Below, in pieces: positions 23,121-34,080 of a stretch of 64,000 bases of DNA (positions are counted from its first letter, which is position 1; each line of letters begins with the position of its first letter). Below the pieces are notes generated by a model. It saw nothing but the letters and a program-made list of their open reading frames with translations. It did no database searches and was not told where the DNA came from. The stretch is from Incurvaria masculella (lineage: Eukaryota; Arthropoda; Insecta; Lepidoptera; Incurvariidae). The stretch spans positions 16,439,687-16,503,686 of the forward strand of contig OX335654.1 of the NCBI GenBank assembly GCA_946894095.1, in the 5' to 3' direction. A program made the position numbers and the translations under genes.

Positions 23121-23465
23121 TAGAATGTAAAAACATACAGAATCAACTGACGGATGTGAGCGGTTTCATAAAATGTGCTGAAATATTTGTTTTATTTAAA
23201 AAAAATATTCCAAAAAAGCTGTGTAGCTTCGAAATAATGATATTTAATTATTTATTTATTTATTGGAAAACTTACAGCTTATTCACAATTAATATACAAA
23301 AGTGGACAATGTAATTGTCAAAAGCCAAAAAGATGTTTTCACAGATAAAATTTACAATTTGAGTTGACTGCTATCTAAGCGTAAATAACCTTACTTAAAT
23401 CTAAACTTCAATTAAACATGGAAATGAGCATATGTATATATGTAATTGAGCGAATATTAAGTTTT
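23121..23465. other. AT-rich spacer
   Basis: No gene or element recognised. Confidence 0.4.
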
Positions 23466-23469
23466 AAAA

Positions 23470-23788
23470 ACCGGCCAAGTGCGAGTCGGACTCGCACACA
23501 AAGGGTTCCGTATCATCAACACCAAAAAATTACGTTTTTTGTATGGGGCCCCCCCTTTATTTTTTATTTTACCTATTTTTTGTTATAGCGGCAAAATAAA
23601 TACACACTCTGTGAACATTTCAGCTGCCTACCTATTACGGTCCATGAGATACAGCCCTGTAACAGACGGACGGACGGACGGACGGACGGACGGACGGACG
23701 GACGGACGGACGGACGGACGGACGGACGGACAGCGGAGGCTTAGTAATAGGGTTCCGTTTTCACCCTTTGGGTACGGAACCCTAAAAA
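23470..23788 (+). mobile_element. CC element with expanded GACG tract
   Basis: Complete copy. Its internal GACG microsatellite spans 23665-23731, about 16 uninterrupted units, against 3-8 in the other copies, so this tract is length-variable within the family. Confidence 0.9.
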
Positions 23789-24360
23789 TGTGGGAAGGTG
23801 TGGGTTGGTGTCAGGGTGATTAAGGGTGTGTGAGGGTGTGTTAGGTTGTGTGCGTGTAAGTGTGGGACGTGAATGTGATTTGGGGTTGGGGTTGCATATT
23901 AAAATTATTATAATTTTATTCATTCTTTGATTAAAATTAAATCTATTTTATATTTATTTTATTATAAAGTTATGTCTTACTTTGAAATATTGAGAAAAAG
24001 TTACGCAATTTGATCGCGAAAGAATAAGTGAGTCACCCCTTATTTACCATCAAAAAAGGGTTTTTATCCAAGTTTTTTACTCCCGTTCACTTAACAACAG
24101 GTCACCATGCTTTCTTAAAGCAAACTAGAGAAACCATAAATATTTCGCAAAAAAACATTGAACATTACGCGACTCCAATGTAATAAGGAAAAATAACGAA
24201 GTGTTCTCATCGGACAGATGTGTTCCATCTCCCTCTAACTCGCGGTAGTGGTACTCGAGTTGACGTCTCACTCTCACGTTCTGTTCATCTTGTAAGCGCA
24301 GCGCGCCATGATAGGTTTATGGGGGCGGCGGAGCCACGTGTACATACAAGGGTGGCAGCG
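23789..24360. other. No recognised gene
   Basis: Contains a GT-rich run (GGTGTGGGTTGGTGTCAGGG to about 23890) directly after the CC element, then AT-rich DNA. Confidence 0.4.
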
Positions 24361-24365
24361 CCGGC

Positions 24366-25110
24366 GAGGGAGTTCGCTTCCTACTGATTTTCTCAAATTC
24401 CAACGACACGTAAAAACACGTAAGAACTTCACAGGACGCTATTTAGTGCGAACGAAAATTCGATGTTGCGCGTCCCTAATTCTTAAGGTGGCCCAACCCG
24501 GCGGGACTAACTCATTCGCGGGCACGGTACAAAACCGTGCTGTCGCGCTCTGGGACCCTCTCTGTTTCAAAGAAAAAGACAGGCTCCGTGATGAGGAAGA
24601 TGCAACATGTCTACAAAAAAGCCAATGTGCATAGTGTATGATTTGGTAAGATTTACGAAAATTTTGATTTCAAAACGACTTATAGCTAAAAGTAAACCAC
24701 GACCGCTGTAGTCAAAAATTTAACAAAAACCAGATAGATTATAAATCATGATTAAATTAGCTATGTCTGATGACTAATCTTTTTAAGATTTTCTTACTTT
24801 ATCATTGCGTAATGAACCACCAAAGTTATTGTATAAAACGCGCGAAAAATTCGAACTTTGGGACCTTATAACAAGTAATTTTTCAATGCCAATGGTCATC
24901 AGACATCTAGTTCGTACAAATAAAGCTCTTTTGAGCAAAATTTGGGATCTCTGATAAGCAATATGGGCGTGATCTTCTTTCCCCGTTTGTATGGGGAGTT
25001 GAGCGGGTTGGGCCACCTTAAGCGAACTAGGTAACTACACGTTTTCCACTATGTGTTTGAGTTTCGATCGTTACTCCCGTCCTTCTATGCTCACTGGTTG
25101 CACCTGACAT
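24366..25110 (+). repeat. Family D repeat interrupted by family P
   Basis: 24366-24482 and 25022-25110 together match D at 15073-15260. The join falls at CGAATTCGTAAGC, where the target base change gives TTAA. The P element lies between. Confidence 0.75.
24483..25021 (+). mobile_element. Family P TTAA element, nested in D
   Basis: TTAA at 24483-24486 and 25018-25021. Ends GGTGGCCCAACCCGGCGGG and, inverted, GGTGGCCCAACCCGCTCAAC share a perfect 14-bp terminal repeat. Length about 535 bp, with no transposase. Piggybac-type target choice. Confidence 0.9.
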
Positions 25111-25164
25111 GGCTACTTGCGACGCCTCAGAACTGGATCAAGTCCAAAGAGTATGTGGTCAAGT

Positions 25165-25400
25165 AAACACTTTAGGGTTCCAAACTCATGTAAAATAGTA
25201 GGTCCCTACTCAACTTAAAGGTCGGTTTGAGTCCGCCCAGGTTGGTACCATAGTAATGAATGTAAATTTGTTGAAGCGGCAGCAAAATATATGTTTTGCG
25301 CTGTTCAATAAAGTCGTGCCCACGAAAGAGTAATCATAGTTCTCTCTGAAAAGAGCTATAGGTTTTTCTGGGTTATGTTGGCAATAGATGTCCAGTGATA
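25165..25400 (+). mobile_element. Decayed SINE body
   Basis: GTAGGTCCCTACTCAACTTA and GTCCGCCCAGGTTGGTACCA follow the order of the SINE body at 38125-38200, with divergence toward the 3' end. Confidence 0.5.
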
Positions 25401-25409
25401 TAAAAACAA

Positions 25410-25709
25410 CCGGCCAAGTGCGAGTCGGACTCGCAAACGTAGGGTTCCGTACCATCGTACAAGATTTAACAAAAAAATATCACGTTTTTTCTATAGGACC
25501 CCCCTTTAATGATTTTTTATTTTTTATTTAACCTATTTGCTGTTATAGCGGCAAAATAAATACACACTCTGTGAAAATTTCAGCTGCCTACCTATTACGG
25601 GTTCATGAGATACAGCCCTGTGACAGACGGACGGACGGTCGGACGGACGGACAGCGGAGGCTTAGTAATAGGGTTCCGTTTTCACCCTTTGGGTACGGAA
25701 CCCTAAAAA
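25410..25709 (+). mobile_element. CC element
   Basis: Complete copy from CCGGCCAAGTGCGAGTCGGA to ACGGAACCCTAAAAA. Confidence 0.9.
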
Positions 25710-25849
25710 CTATCAATTATATGACAATAATAGTGATACCATACGATTTGAATTACTTTTTGAAATCGATTTTCAAAACTTTCAAATCCGCTCACACTCG
25801 GACGTATTTACGATGATAAAGCAATGTTGCGATCACTTGACAGGCGAAA

Positions 25850-26200
25850 CGCCCGAAGATTCCGAGATTCCAACATATTTGCGAAATCAAATTAACGAAC
25901 ACAAGTCCCATACGACACGGCCAAGTCTCGAATTACCCATTCGAGCGAATAGCTCGAGGAACTCGATATTATAGAAAACCCGTCCCCGACCACTTGTTCC
26001 GCCGAGAGAGTTGGCTATCGAAGGGACACATCGCTGGAGACATCGTGTAGCCGGGCTACTGCGTCTTGTAGACCGGCCCGCGGCGAGGGCGAGGGGCAAC
26101 TGGGACATCCTAGTGCCAGTGGGCCGTCGCATTATGCGCACGCGCATGCCGTGGCCTTTGGATAACCGTCACGTCAAATTGAAACGTCCCATAGGGTAGC
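25850..26200. promoter_or_regulatory. Candidate conserved noncoding block
   Basis: Unique GC-rich stretch including ATCAAATTAACGAACAC and GGGCCGTCGCATTATGCG, with short frames on both strands that do not look like protein. Role inferred from composition only. Confidence 0.25.
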
Positions 26201-26204
26201 GGCT

Positions 26205-26600
26205 GTTTGTGCGGCCCGTAGCCTAGTGGCGCGGGGACTTGCCTAACATACCAGAGATCTGGGTTCAGATCCTCGCCCCGTTCATGCATCACTTTCTTCC
26301 TTTTCTGAGTAGGATAAGTGCATTTCGTCACGAATGCACGCTGCTCCATGGTTCGGAATCCATGTAAAACTGTAGATCCCCTTCCCCTACTAGGTGGTAG
26401 GATTTAAGCCCGTCCGGGTTGGTACCTAAACCGGCTATGAAAATTTGTCTGTGTTTTTTTTACATCCAGTCAGTGTAGCCGTGCTTATAAAGGAAAGGTC
26501 CTGGCATGGCACCCAATTCCTTCGGGAATGTGGTGCATTGTGCTAATATCAAAACGTGTGGTATTAGCCATCCATTTTTTATTTATTTTATTTTATTTTA
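26205..26600 (+). mobile_element. SINE with tRNA-like head
   Basis: Head at about 26210-26280 has a Pol III A box (TAGCCTAGTGG) and B box (GGTTCAGATCC) at tRNA-like spacing. A linker (GGATAAGTGCATTTCGTCAC) follows, then the common body: GGTTCGGAATCCATG, CTACTAGGTGGTAGG, GTCCGGGTTGGTACC, GGTCCTGGCATGGCACC, GTGGTATTAGCCATCCAT. The tail is (TTTTA)n. The same body carries a 5S rRNA head at 38005 and 31828. Confidence 0.75.
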
Positions 26601-26890
26601 TTCAGGAAAACAAACAGTTTAAGACTGTACTACTAACTTATAACAAAAAATTGAATAAAGCTTCAACCAGCAAAGTTTCCATTAACAAAGTAATACTAAA
26701 TACATAGGCAAATTAAGAAAAAAAAAGGAAATGCTTGAATTGCAGATATCTAACAAATAAACAAAATCAAAAAGAAGCAGTTTCTCTGCAAAATAATAAA
26801 AAACTTCAACAGTTAAAATACTAACAAAATATTAAGCAATATTGAACAAAAGGACAAAACAAAAAAATAATGTTACCTAAACGTTGTTAA
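26601..26890. other. A-rich sequence after the SINE
   Basis: A-rich on the plus strand with no frame. It may be an older retroelement remnant. Confidence 0.35.
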
Positions 26891-26895
26891 AAAAA

Positions 26896-27173
26896 CCGGC
26901 CAAGTGCGAGTCGGACTCGAACACGAAGGGTTCCGTACCATCGAACAAAAAAATCACGGTTTTTGTATGGGGGCCCCCTTTAATTTAAATTATTTTATAA
27001 TCTTACCTATTTGTTGTTATAGCGGCAAAATAAATACAATCTGTGAAAATTTCTATCTGTTACGGTTACTGAGATACAGCCCTGTGACAGACGGACAGAC
27101 GGACGGACGGACGGACAGCGGAGGCTTAGTAATAGGGTTCCGTTTTCACCCTTTGCGTACGGAACCCTAAAAA
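26896..27173 (+). mobile_element. CC element
   Basis: Complete, slightly diverged copy (GTGCGAGTCGGACTCGAACA at the 5' palindrome). Confidence 0.9.
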
Positions 27174-27199
27174 TTATCGAAAAGAAGAGGTGCAACACT

Positions 27200-27600
27200 A
27201 TGGCAATTTTATTTTCTTAATAGCGTCAAAAAATAAATCAAAAACTTTAAATTTTGCGTCATACGTAGCACAACTACCCCGTATAAAAGAATTTTTCATG
27301 TAATTAGTTTTGCTGACTGGTAAATTAAATAGCCTATCAGAACGTGTAGCACGGGCTGGCATATGAAGGGTATCTTGCTCAAAAGATAGGGACTAACAAA
27401 AAGTAACTTGATATCAGCAACCACCCTGGACAGAAGACATTTCTTATTATTTAATTCATAATGAAGACCAAAACGATATGTTAAGTGTTTTTGAAATCGT
27501 TTCTGAATTTTCTCTATAAGCTCAATGTAAACTTTCAACAATAATCCATGTCTGACAAGCATAAAAAAAGGGTACCATATCAGAAAAGTGGACCGTAACG
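27200..27600 (-). mobile_element. Jockey/CR1-type LINE, ORF2 C-terminal remnant
   Basis: The minus strand encodes VYIELIEKIQKRFQKHLTYR followed by FGLHYEL and SRVVADIKLLFVSPYL. This is the IE-IQ-RF-----Y motif block just after the polymerase in many insect non-LTR elements. The frame ends at about 27296 without a complete domain, so it is a fossil. Confidence 0.7.
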
Positions 27601-28020
27601 ATTTGGTCTACATCGTCATAACTCAATAACTATAATCTCTAGAAACTTAAGTTTAATGTATTTTTTAAGCTTTAATAAAGCACGCTTACGTAATCTTTGG
27701 GTTGCATTATAAATAACAGGTGGACGTGTAAATTTGTGTGCTCTTCAATTCATCATAAATCACGGCTCGGAGAATGTAGAATTTTGATTCCGGTGTCATA
27801 TTACGTATTTATTCTTGAGAAGAATTAAATGATGGGAAAAAATAACACAGTCTGGACTATAAGTTATTCGAAACAATGGTAGTAAAAAAAATTAAAAAAT
27901 ACACAAGGGTCTACAGCGCACCAGAAAGCCAACCCAATCAAAAATTTGGCATAGTTTTAAAAATAAGTCAGCGAGAGGGTTTTAGGAAGATCGTAAATTG
28001 AACGCGGCGTAGACGTTTCA
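27601..28020. other. No recognised gene
   Basis: AT-rich DNA without element borders. Confidence 0.4.
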
Positions 28021-28345
28021 CGTGATCCAAAACCATACTTATTCCGTGCCACAAGCCACCGTTGGCGTGGAGTCCCACAGACGGTTTTTAGGGTCGCTCA
28101 GCCTGTTCTACAGGTACTATCATGGATGTTGCTCTGCGGATCTTACATCTCTTATTCCTTCCTGTCCAACCTATAACTGCAGCATCCTCCGCAGAGAATC
28201 AGAGCACCCCCTGGTGGTTGGCTTTTAAAAATGCGCCCTTTCTCACCCCACTGCCGGGATATGGAACTGTCTGCCGGCGGGTGTCTATTTTTAAACCATA
28301 AATCTGGGAGTCTTCAAACAATTGCTTCAAACGTAATTTGAACAC
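28021..28345 (+). mobile_element. Jockey-like LINE, ORF2 C-terminal remnant
   Basis: The plus frame reads VESHRRFLGSLSLFYRYYHG, CCSADLTSLIP and SCPTYNCSILRRESEHPL, then after a stop at 28226-28228 the shifted remainder GIWNCLPAG and LGVFKQLLQT. The order HRR--SL--FYR-YHG-C, WN-LP, FK is the standard C-terminal tail of these ORFs. Stop and frame changes show it is dead. Confidence 0.75.
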
Positions 28346-29325
28346 GCTCGATAACTCTGCGATAGTTCGCTAATCCGCTGGCATGGTGACATGGTGACTC
28401 CCAAATTTGGCTTTTCTGAGCATCTTTGGTCTCTCAGTATTAGTCGTGGGACGAGAAATGAGAAATGGGTTTGTATAACTGTTACTAGTGTAAAAACGAA
28501 GTATTCATTTTACGCCGAGCAGTATGGCCGCTACAAATTTCTTGTAGCGCACTGGATGGCGCACGCGGCGCGCCAACGAAAGCACGTAGGTTGCGAGACG
28601 TCTAGACGCAACGACCCGCCAGCCGCGACTGTCTCGCTCGCGCAATGTCGCTGTAACCGGCTTGAAGCCGGCGACTCTCGTAACTGGGGTTACGAGTAAT
28701 AGTTAGTAATATTAATAATTACTTCGTTGCGGCTTGTAGCCGGCGACTCTTTACCGCCGGTTACCGCCGAAACTGTAATGCGCGCGCGCAGTGCGCACTG
28801 TAGTCAAAGAGGGGCTACATTGTTAACGACCGCCGTTGTGGTTTGCTTACAGAAAAAGTCCAACGATTAGTATTTCTAAATGCTAATAGGTATATAAAAT
28901 AAATGATAATTATGTTTATTTATCATTTGTGTTATATTATTTCTGGGGATTATTTTGTCGAGGATAAATAGTTTTGTCTGACTTCTTAATTGTTTGCGAT
29001 AACTACATAGTAACAAAACCTCTTTCTTGATTTAGATTTTTGGTTGAGAATACAGGTCACTGCACTCGAGATTCAGAATTCATGTGAGATGATCGAACCG
29101 TGCTAGATGTCATTATACCCATTCATGTCCAGCAAAAAAGAAAAAAAAGGGAAAGAAGAGAGAGGGAGTTTTCTTTCATTTCTTTATGAAACCGTTTCCG
29201 CTAACGGCTATCGGCATCAGCATTAACAGTTACTAACGTTTTCGAAGACCAGTGGAAACGCCCACGACTACTCAGTATAGCTAGCTATACCGGTCTTTCA
29301 TTAAAAAAATGTTGTAGACATGCAA
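28346..29325. other. GC-rich patch, no gene
   Basis: 28540-28830 is GC-rich and contains GGCTTGAAGCCGGCGACTCT at 28658 and a close second copy (GGCTTGTAGCCGGCGACTCT) about 73 bp later. The first forms a CCGGCTT-G-AAGCCGG hairpin. Otherwise unassigned. Confidence 0.4.
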
Positions 29326-29329
29326 ATAA

Positions 29330-29420
29330 AGGGAAGGTCCTGCAGGAATGCGATGTGTTGGGCTGATATCATGATGGTGGGTGTGGCTTCAATTTCGAGT
29401 TACATAAAACAAATAATAAA
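29330..29420 (+). mobile_element. SINE 3' fragment
   Basis: GGGAAGGTCCTGCAGGAATG, GTGTTGGGCTGATATCATGA and AGTTACATAAAA correspond to the last part of the SINE body. Confidence 0.55.
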
Positions 29421-29616
29421 AACAAGCTTATTGTATGTAGAGTTCAGGGGAAAATCTTAAACATTTCACGCGGCGAATGCGTAGGAATCCAAGATACGGG
29501 TACACTAAGGGTGTGCCCCCGCAGCGATGCGCAAGCGCCGAGCGCGGCGTCACATTCACGGCATACACCAGCACGCGCACAGTCCGCGAAGACATGCGCC
29601 GCGTTGCTCGTGACGC

Positions 29617-30705
29617 TTAAGGGTCAGTTCACACCGAGACGCGACACGACGCTTGCCTTCACTACCCCAGTCCACAGTTTTAGGATCACTATACGATGCG
29701 TAGCGTCCCTATATGGCAAATTGATTTGTGAAAACGGCCCATACAAACTAGATCGCTCATCAGCCAATCGCATCCGGCTTGGGGGTTTCCACAGCTTCCT
29801 ATCGACGTGCTGGTTTACGTCACCACTAAGATGGCTGCCCACGCGCTTCTTGCTCTAGCGCGCCGATCAGTAAACTTGTTCTTTACCCGATGTCTCAGTT
29901 GTCACCTAAGTTGGCGTTTACGGCAAACCGATCGGCTTGCGTTTTCAAATGTATGGAGAAATTGAAGAGCGCGCGCAGTGGGCGTTAAGCGAACTACCAT
30001 TTGCGAGTCCGAGTTGCCGTAAATACGTCTACGTTGCCGTTTACGTCGACTCCGCGTTTTCATACAAATCGGAAGTCCGAGTTTGACTTTGACAGCTTGA
30101 AGAAGCAAAACCACAGAATATCTCGTAAAAACTTGTATGGAGTTTGACGTTTTTACGGAACTTCGAATTTACGTAAACGCGAATTTAGGTGAGAAATGAG
30201 ACTACCGGCTCTGATCGGGCACTTGGGTCGACCCGACATTTCCAAAACGTTGCGTGTCACTCGTGCACTGGAGCATGCAATTTTCCACCTTCCATCGGTG
30301 ATGGCTCGCCAGAACTATGTATTTGACACCAACGAGAAAAGGAACCTGTTAACTTCGCTACTTGCATAAAGTGTGAAACCAGTGTTGCCAGCTTTTGAAG
30401 TCCGCTTTTTTCTGTCGCAGAAAGGAAATGGATTTTAGTTATGAATGTTGACTTACTAATTAGATATTTACAACTTAATATTTTGTACTTTCTTAGCCTT
30501 GAATGGTTTTATTAAAAAAAAACAATTTAGCATTCGCATTAAGATAAGTGTAGTGTAATATATTGAAAGACTAGCAGATTCCAACCAATTCCCGATTAAT
30601 TGCCTGTGCCGAGGCCGTGTCTTACGGAAATTATATTCTATTGTAATATTTTAAAAAACTTGCCGCGTTGCGTCGGGTTCGTGTCTCGGTGTGGACTGAC
30701 CCTAA
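29617..30705. mobile_element. Family M element with TTAA-like flanks
   Basis: About 1.09 kb. The left end is TTAAGGGTCAGTTCACACCG; the right end read inward is TTAGGGTCAGTCCACACCGA. The terminal inverted repeat is roughly 34 bp (continuing GAGACGCGACACGACGC against GAGACACGAACCCGACGC). TTAA is intact at the left and appears as TTA at the right. A family F element (29892-30212) sits inside. No transposase frame seen. Confidence 0.65.
29892..30212 (+). mobile_element. Family F foldback element, copy 1, nested in M
   Basis: Starts GTCTCAGTTGTCACCTAAGT with TGGCGTTTACGGCAAACCGA following. It ends inverted (TTTAGGTGAGAAATGAGACT). Interior phrases such as TCAAATGTATGGAGAAATTG and CGCGTTTTCATACAAATCGG recur at 44207 and 50155. 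Confidence 0.8.
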
Positions 30706-31130
30706 GGAGCGCGATCGCTGCACGCGCACCTCAAGCTTATAATGGCTGCGCAGCGTCATAGCCCATGGAGGATTGCGCATACGTGCGAAGCGTGCTTTGC
30801 AGATTATGTAGAGATATTCTGCAGACGGAAATAGTTATCGTATTATTACTTATGTGAATTGCAAATATTAAAATGTAAAATTAATGTCCCATTGATCCTA
30901 ATGCAAAGATGAACTAGAAGATAAATTGATTTAATAAAATTATTGTTTTTTTAAATATGTACAATGAAAAACGTAGAAAACCAGTTATGGTAATGTGTTT
31001 AACGAGCAGGACAGCATAAATAAATATAATTTATAGACAATCTTAAAAGCTATTAAAAACCAAACTTCCGATTGAACGGGAAAACACTGAGCTCGTACCC
31101 ATGATTTATGTTATGAAAATAAACTTCCGA
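30706..31130. other. No recognised gene
   Basis: A GC-rich shoulder at 30706-30800, then AT-rich DNA. Nothing defined. Confidence 0.4.
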
Positions 31131-31470
31131 GGCCGATCAAACAATCCAGCACAGAAATCGCTCCAGACAGAAAACCAACGCTATTCGACCGATGCCAGCG
31201 CGCAAATTTAAGACGCCGAGCACGTAAAATTCAGCTCACATCACGCGCAATAATTACCATAAACACCGGCCTAATGGGATAGTTATACACACCCTATAGG
31301 ACCAGAGCGAGCAATCAAAGCGCAAAGAATGGCCGGTGCCGGGGCGTTTAGCATTCCTGCTAGAACGCAATTACAATTCAATTTTCTACACGGGCACTAA
31401 ACGCGTGTAATAAGGAGAAGGGGTGCGGGAGATTGATAAGGCTCCGTACACACCCAAGCAACAATGTAGA
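31130..31470. promoter_or_regulatory. Candidate conserved noncoding element
   Basis: Unique block with CGCGCAATAATTACCATAAA, CACCGGCCTAATGGG and GAACGCAATTACAATTC, in CpG-richer DNA than its flanks. TAAT/ATTA clustering suggests homeodomain-type input. Inference only. Confidence 0.3.
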
Positions 31471-31682
31471 TGATTACTGTTCCGTAACAGCCAACGAGAT
31501 TTAATTTTACCCGTAGACTAGCATTAGCATGCGCGGAAATGGATATATCTTATTCAATTTAAAATGCATTAACATTAATAGCGGCAGGCGAGATGGGAGC
31601 TGGGTGTTGATCCGAGTCTTGTTCAATTTGAAGCTGTAAATATAGAACAATCGCATACCTTAAATGCAGTATGTAATTATGA

Positions 31683-32340
31683 TTTTTAGGGTTCCGTACC
31701 CAAAGGGTGAAAACGGAACCCTATTACTAAGCCTCCGCTGTCCGTCCGTCCGTCCGTCCGGCTGTCCGTCTGTCACAGGGCTGTATCTCAGTAACCGTAA
31801 GAGGTAGACAGCTGAAATTTTCACAGATTTTTTTTTTTTTTTATGTGACTGGTCATGGATGGCTAATACCACATGGGAACTAGGTGCCATGCCAGGACCT
31901 TCCTTATATTGCACGGCTACATTGAACTGGATGGAAAACACGGACAATTTTCATTGCCGCTTCGACCATCGTTCATCCAATGCGATGGTACCAACCCGGG
32001 CGGGATAAACCCTACCACCTAGTAAGTAAGGAAGGAGACCTACAGCTTAACGTGGAATCCGAACCACGGCCAGCCTCTCTCAACGGTCGAATGGTCACCC
32101 ATCCAAGACCAGACCGGACCCAGCGTTGCTTAACTTCGGAGAGCGATCGCCGAAGTGTCGCGCTGGGCCACTGAGGCTGAGGTATTTATTTTGCCGCTAT
32201 AACAACAAATAGGTAAGATTAAAAAAATATTAAAATTAAAGGGGGCTCCCATACAAAAAACGTGATTTTTTTGTTTTATTTTTTACGATGGTACGGAACC
32301 CTTCGTGTGCGAGTCCGACTCGCACTTGGCCGGTTTTTTT
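31683..32340 (-). mobile_element. CC element interrupted by a SINE
   Basis: Reverse-oriented complete CC element split by the SINE at 31828-32181. Rejoining the flanks leaves CACAGA next to GTATTTATTTTGCC, so about 4 bp (GTGT) of the usual CACAGAGTGTGTATTTATTT is missing and no target duplication is visible. Confidence 0.85.
31828..32181 (-). mobile_element. SINE with 5S rRNA-derived head, recent copy
   Basis: On the minus strand, CCGAAGTTAAGCAACGCTGG then GGTCTTGGATGGGTGACC is the internal-promoter part of 5S rRNA (A box, intermediate element, C box). It is followed by a T-arm-like GTGGTTCGGATTCCAC and the common body, and ends in 15 As. It is nearly identical to the copy at 38005, implying recent activity. 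Confidence 0.85.
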
Positions 32341-33285
32341 AAGTTGCGTATTTTGTAGAAAAACTGCGGAAGTGTGAACCGAAGTGTGAATGAATGAACG
32401 AATTAAACAGGGGATATACTCATGAAAACGAAAGTGAGAAGATCTCGTGTTCGCTTCTGTCAAACTCTATTTAGAAAAAAGTAGGCATATCAAACTTCAG
32501 AAATGCTGGACACCAGTTATTCATTCTTGCCGCAGCGGCTGCATGTTCAGAGCAGCTGATGCTACCTTGCCAGTATGGGAATCGGAAAGTTTGCACTGGA
32601 TAGTTTTGTGATTAGGAAATAAAATCATTATCTTAGTATGGAACGAAAATAGGCGTACAACAAAATGTTATTTACCACTTTCACCGTAAATATATGAAAG
32701 AATACATAGTTGTCGTTCTAATTATACTTAGGTTAACACCCTGTTAGAACTAAATAGCTGCAAAGCGGCATATTTTAATACAATTATCCAGCCAACAAGG
32801 CCCCAGACCTCGCTCTAGAATTTCAGGGAATTCTGGGGAAGGAAGAAGACACTGCGTAAACGGTCCATTTATTTCCACATCCATATTTCATATCAAAGGG
32901 ATACGGCAAATATTGTGTCTTGCATAAGAATTGGACTGTTAATTTTCATCCATTAGTAAATATAAGAAATACGCCTGTTATGAGACCAAAAAGTTGGTCT
33001 ACAATTCAATCAATAACATTTTTAATAGCTTTTATTACTGCAATTTCTTAATTTGTAAATCGAGCCTCTAGTAACTTATTTTAAGAAATCATTCGGGTCG
33101 ATATGTTTAATTTTTATCTTAAATATCACAGGGTTGTTTGGTCTGTGTCGAATATAAAGCATCTGGGTCTAACAGTTCTTTATAAAGGCGTAATGTTATA
33201 ACGGTTTGATTTGAAGTAAATAGAGAAACACCCACGATGAAGGAAAAAACGTGAAGCTTCCATCTGTCCTAGCCTTTACATTGAC
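32341..33285. other. No recognised gene
   Basis: Unassigned AT-rich DNA without element borders. Confidence 0.4.
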
Positions 33286-34080
33286 AGCTAACGTTGTCGT
33301 AGCCTGGCGGGCCACTCGAGGCATTTCATTCGCGATTATTTCGCTCTCGAAGCCACTCGGGCCGGTCGCCATTTCCGCGGGATTTAAATGCCTGCCCGGC
33401 CCGGCATGTGCGAGCGTGTAACGAGATCCTTACTGGTGCCTCACTGCAATGAACAACGTCATTATTCAGCAATAAACTCGCATAGACGCTGCATAGGTGG
33501 TTACGTGGCGAACGGTTGCGAAAGTCGCAGGCGGATAATGCCAGGGTAATACTGGTGGCGGTTGTCTATTAGTGATAGATTTTACACACTGATAGAGTAT
33601 ATATGTGAAATGAGACAGAAATATCAAAGCGCAGTCAAGTAATTTCATGTCGTTACAACTGGAAAGATAAAAAGTTCTGCATCCCTTCCGCTCGTTAACA
33701 CGAGAGAAGGAGATATCGATCTAGTCCTTATTTCCCATGTATTTTTTGCTCGGACTAGGCGTATGCGGGTATATAAGTGCGTCTAAAATCTATTTTAGAT
33801 ATTTTTCTCTATAAAATCACTGGTTATGTTTTTTTCTGTTGACAAAGACAAAAAACCTTCATAAAATTACTTCGTGGGAATGAGAAGCATGCAGATTGTT
33901 TCTCTTAAGTGTCGCTTTTTTAAATTGGTTTAAACATTATAAACACAGAAAACAGAGAAAATCGAGTAGTTTGAACGTAATCTTCTAAATGTATGGACCT
34001 TACACCCCTCCTAATGTTTAATTACGACGGATGCTCACGTGTGGCATTTAACTGAACCAATAAATCAATCCCATAGGCTG
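33286..34080. other. GC-rich patch then AT-rich spacer
   Basis: 33295-33430 is GC-rich and unique (TTCATTCGCGATTATTTCGC, GCCTGCCCGGCCCGGCATG) and might be regulatory. The rest has no recognised feature. Confidence 0.3.

Noticed and set aside
23741..23923. Proline/asparagine-rich minus-strand frame
   Set aside because: Translation of a GT-rich run beside a CC element.
26210..26280. A tRNA gene
   Set aside because: A and B boxes are present, but no cloverleaf with a proper acceptor stem could be drawn, and the sequence continues into the shared SINE body.
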